A program made the translations under genes and the position numbers. From Roseibacillus sp. (GTDB lineage Bacteria; Verrucomicrobiota; Verrucomicrobiia; Verrucomicrobiales; Akkermansiaceae), in NCBI GenBank assembly GCA_028821775.1, contig JAPKFB010000020.1:1-64000 (forward strand): a stretch of DNA of 64,000 nucleotides. Direction: 5' to 3'. The notes beneath the pieces are model-generated. The model made no database searches, was not told the origin of the DNA, and was given only the letters and a program-made list of their open reading frames with translations. Each line of letters starts with the position of its first letter. Position 1 is the first letter of the stretch. Shown here in pieces: positions 53,879 through 61,129 of this stretch.

Positions 53879-56182
53879 ATGTTCTTCCCGAAACTGCCTC
53901 CGGTCCTCTGCTGTGCCCTGCTTTGCTGGTCTGGAGTGATCTCGGCGCGCGGTGAAGAACTGGAGTTCAATCGGGACATTCGACCGATCCTCTCGGACAA
54001 GTGTTTTCAATGTCACGGACCGGATGAGAACAAGCGCGAGGCGAAGCTGCGCCTCGACGTGCGTGAGGAGGCCCTGAAGGTGATCAAGCCGGGCGATCCG
54101 GGGGCGAGCGAATTGATGGTGCGCGTGAAGCACCGCGATCCCGAAGAGCGCATGCCGCCCTTGAAGAGCCACAAGAAGTTGAGTGCTGGGCAGGTGGCTA
54201 CCTTGCAGCAGTGGATCTCGGAAGGAGCTCCCTATGCGCCGCACTGGGCCTTCGTGCCGGTGGTAAGACCAAGTTTCCCCGAAGTGAAGGACGCTCAGTG
54301 GTCGAAGAACGGGATCGATCGTTTCGTGCTCGCGCGTCTGGAACGGGAGGGGCTCGCGCCCTCGCCGCCGACGGACAAGATTACCTGGCTGCGTCGAATC
54401 ACCCTCGATCTTTGGGGGCTTCCCCCGACCGTGGAGGAGGTTGACGCCTTTGTGCAGGATGAGTCCAAGGCTGCTCATGAAAAGGTGGTCGATCGGTTGC
54501 TGGCGTCCACGCGTTACGCCGAATACATGGCCTCCTTTTGGCTCGATGCCGCGCGCTATGCGGACACCGATGGTTACCAGAATGATCGTTATCGCTATCA
54601 GTGGGTTTGGCGGGACTGGTTGATTCGCGCGCTGAATTCGAACCAGCCATTTGACCAGTTCGTGATCGATCAGCTCGCTGGCGACATGCTTCCGGAGGCG
54701 ACTCTCTACCAGCAGATCGCAACCGGATTCTGTCGGAATCATCGGATCAACTCGGAGGCAGGTTCCCTGCCGGCGGAATGGCACGTGGAGAATGTGGTGG
54801 ATCGGGTCGACACCCTGGGCACGGTCTTCCTGGGCCTCACGATTGGCTGTGCGCGTTGTCACGACCACAAGTTCGATCCCATCTCACAGCGGGAGTACTA
54901 CCAACTCTTTGCCTACTTCAACAATGTGCCCGAGTCCGGGCTTGGGCCGAACAACGGCAACAGCCCGCCGTACATTGAAGTGCCCAAGAGTTGGCCCAAG
55001 CTGAGCAAAGCAGAGAACCGGGCCATTCAACCGGGGCCCTTGGAGTTTCAGAGTGGGGGTTTTGGAGGGGGCGTGGTTCGTCCGAAGCCGGGGAGTCCCA
55101 AGACCGTCATGATCATGCACGAGATGGCGGAGCCGCGGGCGACCTATTTATTGGAGAGAGGGTACTATAGGAGCCCAGACAAATCTGAGATCCTGTCGCC
55201 CGGAGTGCCCGAGGTGCTCGAGCAGGTGCCCGGAGAGGCGCCTGGCAACCGCTTGGAGTTGGCGCGGTGGCTGGTGGATCCGAAGAATCCCCTTACGGCG
55301 CGAGTCACCGTGAATCGTTACTGGCAGCGATTTTTCGGAACAGGAATTGTGAAGACGAGTGAGAATTTTGGTTCCCAGGGAGAGCCTCCCAGTCATCCCG
55401 GCTTGCTCGACTGGCTGGCGGTGGAATTTGTGGAGGGTGGTTGGGATGTGAAGGCGATTCACAAGACGATCGTGATGAGTGCGAGCTATGGACAGTCCTC
55501 GCGAGTGACCCGCGCCCTGTTGGAGCGCGACCCGGAGAACCGGCTTCTGACGCGCGGGTCGCGCTACCGACTCCCGGCCTTTGCGCTTCGCGACCAGGCG
55601 CTCTACGTGAGCGGTCTCCTGGTCGAAAAAATCGGAGGTCCCTCGGCGAAGCCTTACATGCCTCCCAAGGTTTGGCGGGCCTTTTCCAACAACACCTACA
55701 AGCGCGACAAGGGGGAGAATCTCTACCGTCGCAGTCTCTACACTTACTGGCGCCGCACCATTCCGCCACCCACAATGGCCAACTTCAATGCCGCCGAACG
55801 GGATGTCTGCCTCGTGCGCAAGGAGAAGACCAACACCCCGTTGCAGGCGCTCACCATGATGAACAACGTCACCTTTGTGGAAGCCTCCCGTTTTATGGCG
55901 GAGCGCATGACTTTGGAAGGAGGTCCGGAGACGAAAGGGAAGCTGAGCCATGGGTTCCGTCTGGTGATCGGACGACGGCCGACCTCGCGGGAAATGAGTT
56001 CCCTGGTGCGAGCCTTTGGAAAATTTCACGAGCACTACACGGCCTCCGGGGCCTCGGCGGAAGAACTGCTGCAGGTCGGGGAGAAGGCGCGCGATGCCTC
56101 GATCGATCCCGCAGAACATGCTGCGATGACGATGGTGGCGTCCTTGATTTTGAACCTCGACGAGGCGATGACAAAGGAGTGA
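53879..56182 (+). CDS. DUF1549/DUF1553 domain protein with N-terminal cytochrome c (PSD1-type)
   Basis: 767 residues from the ATG at 53879, which begins a Sec signal (about 1-25). A TTG at 53825 in frame is also possible. The N-terminal domain has CFQCH (Cys42-His46) and the PVC-type cytochrome pattern with RPILSDKC and [12 protein letters not shown]. The DUF1549 part (about 120-360) has [16 protein letters not shown] and a second haem motif [12 protein letters not shown] (Cys324-His328). The DUF1553 part (about 430-730) has [23 protein letters not shown] and [17 protein letters not shown]. The DUF1501 gene follows 34 bp downstream, the classic PVC pair. The proposed role is periplasmic, in polymer breakdown with electron transfer. 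Confidence 0.92.
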   Translation: MFFPKLPPVLCCALLCWSGVISARGEELEFNRDIRPILSDKCFQCHGPDENKREAKLRLDVREEALKVIKPGDPGASELMVRVKHRDPEERMPPLKSHKKLSAGQVATLQQWISEGAPYAPHWAFVPVVRPSFPEVKDAQWSKNGIDRFVLARLEREGLAPSPPTDKITWLRRITLDLWGLPPTVEEVDAFVQDESKAAHEKVVDRLLASTRYAEYMASFWLDAARYADTDGYQNDRYRYQWVWRDWLIRALNSNQPFDQFVIDQLAGDMLPEATLYQQIATGFCRNHRINSEAGSLPAEWHVENVVDRVDTLGTVFLGLTIGCARCHDHKFDPISQREYYQLFAYFNNVPESGLGPNNGNSPPYIEVPKSWPKLSKAENRAIQPGPLEFQSGGFGGGVVRPKPGSPKTVMIMHEMAEPRATYLLERGYYRSPDKSEILSPGVPEVLEQVPGEAPGNRLELARWLVDPKNPLTARVTVNRYWQRFFGTGIVKTSENFGSQGEPPSHPGLLDWLAVEFVEGGWDVKAIHKTIVMSASYGQSSRVTRALLERDPENRLLTRGSRYRLPAFALRDQALYVSGLLVEKIGGPSAKPYMPPKVWRAFSNNTYKRDKGENLYRRSLYTYWRRTIPPPTMANFNAAERDVCLVRKEKTNTPLQALTMMNNVTFVEASRFMAERMTLEGGPETKGKLSHGFRLVIGRRPTSREMSSLVRAFGKFHEHYTASGASAEELLQVGEKARDASIDPAEHAAMTMVASLILNLDEAMTKE

Positions 56183-56216
56183 GGGGAGACTACAAATTTC
56201 ACCCTTCAGATTAGAG

Positions 56217-57647
56217 ATGAATCCACAAAGAGAAAGAGCTCTTGAGCTGACCCGGCGTTCCTTTTTTGGAAAGTCTGCGACGGGTATCGGGACCCTAGCG
56301 CTGGGTTCGCTACTCAGTCCCCGGATGCTCGCGGAAGCGGGCGGTGGTCCGCATGCCTTGCCCAAGGCGAAGCGCATCATCTACCTCTTTCAATCCGGCG
56401 GGCCGGCGCAGATGGACTTGTTTGACTACAAGCCCGAGCTCTACAAACGTTTTGGCGAAGAGGTGCCGCGCTCGGTGTATCCCGATGATCGCAAGACCAC
56501 CATGAGCTCAGCGCAGAAGAGTTTTGCGACCGCGCCGAGCACATTCAAGTTTGAGCGCAAGGGGAGAGGAGGAATCTGGATGTCAGAGGCCATGCCTCAT
56601 CTCGGCGGAGTGGCGGACGAGCTCTGTGTCATCAAGTCGATGTTCACGGAAGCGATCAATCACGATCCGGCCATCACTTTCCTGCAGACGGGTTCGCAGA
56701 TTCCCGGGCGACCGAGTATGGGTTCGTGGCTGCACTACGGTCTTGGGTCGGAGTCGGAAAACCTGCCGGCCTTTGTGGCGATGAGTTCGAAGGGGAGTGC
56801 CAAGACAGGACAACCGCTCTATGACCGGTTGTGGGGGAGTGGGTTCCTGCCCTCGCGCTTTCAGGGGGTGAAGTTCCGCAATCAGGGCGCACCGGTTTTA
56901 GATATTCATGACCCGCCTGGAGTGGATCGAGAGACCCGGCGACTTCTCCTGGATGAGCTGGTTACTCTGAATGAATTGAAATATGCCCAAGCTGGAGACT
57001 CCGAAATCCAGACGCGGATTTCCCAGTATGAGCTGGCCTACCGGATGCAAATGTCGGTGCCTGAGTTGCTGGATTTTTCGGATGAGCCCAAGCACGTGCT
57101 CGATCTTTACGGAGCAGAGGTGAAGAAGCAGGGCAAGTATGCCTACAATTGCCTGGTGGCGCGGAGACTCGCCGAGCGAGGGGTGCGATTCATTCAATTG
57201 TTCCACCAGGGATGGGATGCGCACAACAATTGTCCGAAGGGCATTAGGGCGCAGTGCAAGGACACTGATCAGGCCACCGCCGGCTTGCTGACCGATCTCA
57301 AGAATCGCGGGATGCTCGACGACACCCTGGTGATCTGGGGAGGCGAATTTGGCCGCACGATCTATTCGCAAGGGAAACTCACCAAAGAGAACTACGGCCG
57401 CGATCACCACCCGAGTTGCTTCTCGATGTGGATGGCAGGGGCGGGCGTGAAACGCGGATTTTCCTACGGCAAGACGGACGACTACAGCGTGAACGTGGCG
57501 GAGAACGGGGTGCATGTTCACGATCTGCAGGCAACTATCCTGCAGCAAATGGGGATCGATCACGAGCAACTCACCTTCGCCTTCCAGGGCCGGGAATATC
57601 GCCTCACGGATGTGCATGGCAAGGTGGTTCGCGAGATCCTGGCGTAA
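56217..57647 (+). CDS. DUF1501 domain protein with Tat-type signal
   Basis: 476 residues from an ATG. The leader LTRRSFFGKSATGIGTLALG is a twin-arginine signal. The mature part has GGPAQMDLFDYKPEL, GVRFIQLFHQGWDAHNN, the metal-site-like GGEFGRT and a DHHPSCFSMWMAGAG segment, matching the DUF1501 family, which has an alkaline-phosphatase-like fold. It is almost always partnered with a DUF1549/1553 gene, as here (34 bp upstream). The activity of DUF1501 is uncertain; sulfatase- or phosphatase-like hydrolysis is suggested by fold. A PQQ-like propeller gene follows 28 bp downstream. Confidence 0.93.
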   Translation: MNPQRERALELTRRSFFGKSATGIGTLALGSLLSPRMLAEAGGGPHALPKAKRIIYLFQSGGPAQMDLFDYKPELYKRFGEEVPRSVYPDDRKTTMSSAQKSFATAPSTFKFERKGRGGIWMSEAMPHLGGVADELCVIKSMFTEAINHDPAITFLQTGSQIPGRPSMGSWLHYGLGSESENLPAFVAMSSKGSAKTGQPLYDRLWGSGFLPSRFQGVKFRNQGAPVLDIHDPPGVDRETRRLLLDELVTLNELKYAQAGDSEIQTRISQYELAYRMQMSVPELLDFSDEPKHVLDLYGAEVKKQGKYAYNCLVARRLAERGVRFIQLFHQGWDAHNNCPKGIRAQCKDTDQATAGLLTDLKNRGMLDDTLVIWGGEFGRTIYSQGKLTKENYGRDHHPSCFSMWMAGAGVKRGFSYGKTDDYSVNVAENGVHVHDLQATILQQMGIDHEQLTFAFQGREYRLTDVHGKVVREILA

Positions 57648-57675
57648 GGAGCCCCCACTTCATTTAAGACTCTTA

Positions 57676-59244
57676 ATGAAAGCACTTGCACTCTGCACTC
57701 TCCTCCTTTCGTCTTCTGGGAATGGCGCACCGGTTGGCGAGTGGCCGCAAGGGGCGGGACCCGGTGGCACCTTTGTCGTTCCGGAGGGAGAAGCTCCGCA
57801 ACGTTGGAGCGTGGTGCGTAACGAGAACATCGCGTGGCGCCGGACCCTGCCGGAAACGGGTCAGAGCACGGTGGTGTGTGCGGAGAAAAAGGTCTTCTTC
57901 ACGATCAACAAACCGGTGGAGAAGGATTCGTCGCTCGGGCATGATATCGTAGCCTATTGCTGCGCGGCCGCGACCGGGAAGGTGCTCTGGACCCGTGCGA
58001 TTTCCGGGCGGCACCCTCTGCGCTTGTCGGGATGCTTCAGTGATAGCACCGCGCCGCCACCGGTGATCGATGGGAAGCGAGTGGTCTTTTTCAATGCCTC
58101 AGGGACGATCGCCTGCTTTGATCTGGAGGGGGAGGAACAATGGTCCGTGGAGCGACTGGTGGTGGGGCGGACGCAGCCGTTTTTTCGGGAGGGCCTGGTT
58201 CACTACATCAGGCAGAGCTATCCGCCGGACGAGCAAGGACATTTCACGCACGAGCACAAGAACGCTCCCTTGGAGCAGTGGACCCAGTTGCAGGCTCTCG
58301 AGATCGTGAGCGGGAAAGTGAGGTGGACGACCAGTTGTGGCGTGAACATGGGTTCCGCCCCGATACCCCAACGGTTGAGTGATGGGAGAGAGGTTACCTT
58401 TGTTGGTCGGGGTGGGGGACATGGGCCCCCGGAGAAACCGGAGGGAGTTTCCATGATAGATCTCACCAACGGAAAGACGATCTGGTCCCTTGCCCTGCCC
58501 GGGTTCATGGCGACGCAGACGATCAGTGTGCATGGCGAGCACGCCATGGTGTTCCATGGATCAGATTTGCTGAGGGTGAAGGTGGCGGATGGTACCATTG
58601 CGAGGCGCATCTCCATCGTGGAGAAGATTCCGGCCCGGTTGCGGCGCGAGGGAAGATGGGTGACGGAGTCGATCACGATGAGTGCGAGCAAGAAGGGGCG
58701 TGAGATCACCCAGCACTCAAACCTGTTGGTGGGAGACATCCTGTGGTTCCGCAACTACCGGCGCAATTATCTCGGCCGCGTGAACTTGAAGAGCGACCAA
58801 GTGGAGTATCTGCAATTGCCGGTGCAACTGGTGAGAAAGAAGGAATGCGATGATGTCTTGCTCTGGAGCGCGGAGGGATCAATAGCGCCCTGGGGAAGGA
58901 AGAAGGCCAAGGGTGGGTTGAAACAGAATTACTGGTCCTTGGTGCACAACGACATGAAGAATTCCCGGGGATTCGAGGTGGTGGGGGACGAGCGTTCGCG
59001 TGGCAATGGCTGGGGGCATGTTGCGACCCAGGTGCCCACCGCGATCGGGGAACATCTTTACGTGCCGGTGATGGGCGGGACGGTCTATGTGCTCAAGCAT
59101 GAGGTGGCTCGATTGGACGAGAGGGCCTTGGTGTCGCTCAACGATCTCGGTCCCGCGGGTGAGGCCTGGAATCGGGCCAGCCTGAGCTTCTCCGAGGGCC
59201 GGCTCTTCGCACACACCATCAAAGAAGTCATTTGCATCAAGTAG
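57676..59244 (+). CDS. PQQ-like beta-propeller protein
   Basis: 522 residues from the ATG at 57676, which opens a Sec signal (about 1-17, LLLSSSGNGAP). The frame is open upstream but not protein-like. Propeller-blade signatures are spread through the chain (VAYCCAAATGKVLW, IACFDLEGEEQW, MIDLTNGKTIWSLAL, VYVLKHEV). PQQ-like propellers usually serve as scaffolds or binding modules rather than quinoprotein dehydrogenases when Trp-docking and catalytic motifs are absent, and I do not see those motifs here. It lies between DUF1501 and a sulfatase in a four-gene run. Confidence 0.86.
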   Translation: MKALALCTLLLSSSGNGAPVGEWPQGAGPGGTFVVPEGEAPQRWSVVRNENIAWRRTLPETGQSTVVCAEKKVFFTINKPVEKDSSLGHDIVAYCCAAATGKVLWTRAISGRHPLRLSGCFSDSTAPPPVIDGKRVVFFNASGTIACFDLEGEEQWSVERLVVGRTQPFFREGLVHYIRQSYPPDEQGHFTHEHKNAPLEQWTQLQALEIVSGKVRWTTSCGVNMGSAPIPQRLSDGREVTFVGRGGGHGPPEKPEGVSMIDLTNGKTIWSLALPGFMATQTISVHGEHAMVFHGSDLLRVKVADGTIARRISIVEKIPARLRREGRWVTESITMSASKKGREITQHSNLLVGDILWFRNYRRNYLGRVNLKSDQVEYLQLPVQLVRKKECDDVLLWSAEGSIAPWGRKKAKGGLKQNYWSLVHNDMKNSRGFEVVGDERSRGNGWGHVATQVPTAIGEHLYVPVMGGTVYVLKHEVARLDERALVSLNDLGPAGEAWNRASLSFSEGRLFAHTIKEVICIK

Positions 59245-59291
59245 GCACGAGGTTAGAACTCGCAGGCAGTCATCCTTTCTCGATCACCATC

Positions 59292-60590
59292 ATGAAACAC
59301 GGAATCATCCCCTTTCTGGCCAGTTGCGTCCTGCTTCAGGCTCCTCTTTCGGCCGTCAAACCCAACATCGTCTTTATCATGGCGGATGACTTCGGCTATG
59401 AGTGCGTGGGTGCGAATGGTGGGACCTCCTACCAGACCCCGGTCTTGGACCAGATGGCGAAGGAGGGCATGCGCTTTGAGCATTGTTACTCGCAGCCGAT
59501 CTGTACGCCGTCCCGAGTGAAATTGATGACCGGGATTTCCAATATGCGGAACTACGGAAAGTTCGGCTTCCTCGATCCCAAGCAGACCACCTTTGCGAAT
59601 CTCCTGAAGAAGGAAGGTTATGCGACCTGCATCGTGGGGAAGTGGCAACTGCAAGGTGGATTGGAGGGGCCGAACAAATTTGGCTTCGACGAGTATTGTC
59701 TCTGGCAGCTCAATCGTCGGCCCGGGCGCTATCCGAATGGAGGGTTGGAGATCAATGGCAAGCAGGTCGACTATACGAAGGGCGAGTACTGCCCTGACGT
59801 GGTGAATGATTTCGCGTGCGATTTCATTGCGAAGAACAAGGCGAAGCCCTTCCTGCTCTACTACCCGATGATCCTGACGCACTGCCCCTTCGAGCCCACT
59901 CCGGATTCCAAGGACTGGGATCCCAAGAGCAAGGGCTCGCCGAGCTACAAGGGGAAGGCGCAGTACTTTGGCGACATGGTGCGCTACATGGACAAGATGG
60001 TGGGCAAGATTCTCAAGAAGCTCGACGATGAGGGATTGCGTGAGAACACCCTGGTGGTCTTTGTCGGTGATAACGGAACGGATACGCCGGTGGTGTCGAT
60101 GATGAATGGCCGGAAAGTAGCAGGGGCGAAAGGAAAGATGCACGACGGTGGGAATCGGGTGCCCTGCATTGCCAGTTGGCCGGGAACCATTCCGGCCGGG
60201 CAGGTCTCCAGAGAGATCCTCGACTTCAGCGATTTCCTGCCGACCTTTTGTGAGATCGGAGAATGTCCCACCCCGACGAATGTCGATGGGAGGAGTTTGC
60301 TCAAGACTCTGAAGGGAAGCGACGCCAAGCACCGTGATTGGATCTACATGTGGTATTCGCGCAATGGAGGCAACAAGCAGGCCAGGGCATTTTCGCGCAA
60401 CCAACGGTACAAGCTTTATGACGATGGCCAGTTTTTCGACGTGAAGAACGACGTTCTTGAGAAGAGCCCTCTTAAGGGAAAATTGACTGATGAGGAGAAG
60501 GTCAACCAAGTTCTGCTCCTCGGCGCCTTGGATCAGTTTCAAGGCAAACGTCCCGCTCATCTCGGGAACGCGAAGAAGAAGAAGGGATAG
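59292..60590 (+). CDS. Sulfatase, formylglycine type (operon-encoded)
   Basis: 432 residues from the ATG at 59292 with a Sec signal (about 1-20, PLSAVKPN). The FGly motif is CTPSR (Cys71), the metal sites are ADDFGYECVGANGG and VFVGDNGTDTP, and TCIVGKWQLQG is the family's Lys/Trp block. It probably desulfates a glycan together with the upstream DUF1549/1501/PQQ genes. It is the last gene of the run, starting 48 bp after the PQQ-like gene. The protein ends in a Lys-rich AKKKKG tail. Confidence 0.94.
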   Translation: MKHGIIPFLASCVLLQAPLSAVKPNIVFIMADDFGYECVGANGGTSYQTPVLDQMAKEGMRFEHCYSQPICTPSRVKLMTGISNMRNYGKFGFLDPKQTTFANLLKKEGYATCIVGKWQLQGGLEGPNKFGFDEYCLWQLNRRPGRYPNGGLEINGKQVDYTKGEYCPDVVNDFACDFIAKNKAKPFLLYYPMILTHCPFEPTPDSKDWDPKSKGSPSYKGKAQYFGDMVRYMDKMVGKILKKLDDEGLRENTLVVFVGDNGTDTPVVSMMNGRKVAGAKGKMHDGGNRVPCIASWPGTIPAGQVSREILDFSDFLPTFCEIGECPTPTNVDGRSLLKTLKGSDAKHRDWIYMWYSRNGGNKQARAFSRNQRYKLYDDGQFFDVKNDVLEKSPLKGKLTDEEKVNQVLLLGALDQFQGKRPAHLGNAKKKKG

Positions 60591-60823
60591 AAGTAGTCCT
60601 TCCCTGTCGCGCCTAGGAAGAACTGGAGAATCGGGATTACGTGTTTTTTTGTTGGAGAACTGCCACAAGCATATCCGGCCGTTGCGCCAGAATAACCACA
60701 ATAGATACAAGCAGATGGAGGGCTTGATATTTTCTCTTTGTCACTTCCAGCGCTTTGGTTTTGACCATCTGCCTCCTGCTCTTTCTCTTTACAGCCCGAT
60801 GAGAGGACAAGCCCTACAAGCAA
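60557..60823 (-). pseudogene. Possible small lipoprotein with CxxC/C zinc-ribbon-like motif (degenerate)
   Basis: 88 codons from a TTG at 60823. The start LVGLVLSSGCKEKEQ looks like a lipoprotein signal with lipobox LSSGC, but it is too short and lacks basic residues. Upstream codons in the same frame (NLLLLVG) extend it to a stop without any start. The body contains SACIYCGYSGATAGYACGSSPTKKH, a Cys pair plus Cys pattern like small zinc-ribbon proteins. The C-terminal 25 codons (Phe-rich) overlap the end of the sulfatase gene antisense and are not credible. It may be a real gene with a hidden start or a decayed remnant in an AT-richer patch. Confidence 0.4.
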
Positions 60824-61129
60824 AAGAAGGTTAAATCAGGATCTCATGGGATGCCACGGGCCTTGGATACTCCGGAAGGGAGCGTTCGCTTTCGTGGAGG
60901 TGAGGGGACAATGCCGCATTTTGGGTAGTGGCTACAGAGAGAATGGACCCTCACAGGCAGGTCCGATGGGCTGACAGAGTGCGTCCATTAAAGCTTGGAT
61001 GGGTCTGCTAGATCCATGCAAATGTTGCTCAAGAGAAGAGAACCCTGCCGAACCGCCCTGAATGCGACAGGCCTCGCCGTGCCCCGACCTTCTTCGGCGT
61101 CGAGGATTTACGACAATTGGCGCGAATCG
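60824..61129. other. Intergenic, no gene seen
   Basis: 306 bp upstream of the TTG above and downstream of the minus-strand giant gene. The only plus frame (60995-61201) overlaps that gene and is not protein-like. No promoter, tRNA or terminator could be defined. Confidence 0.45.
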
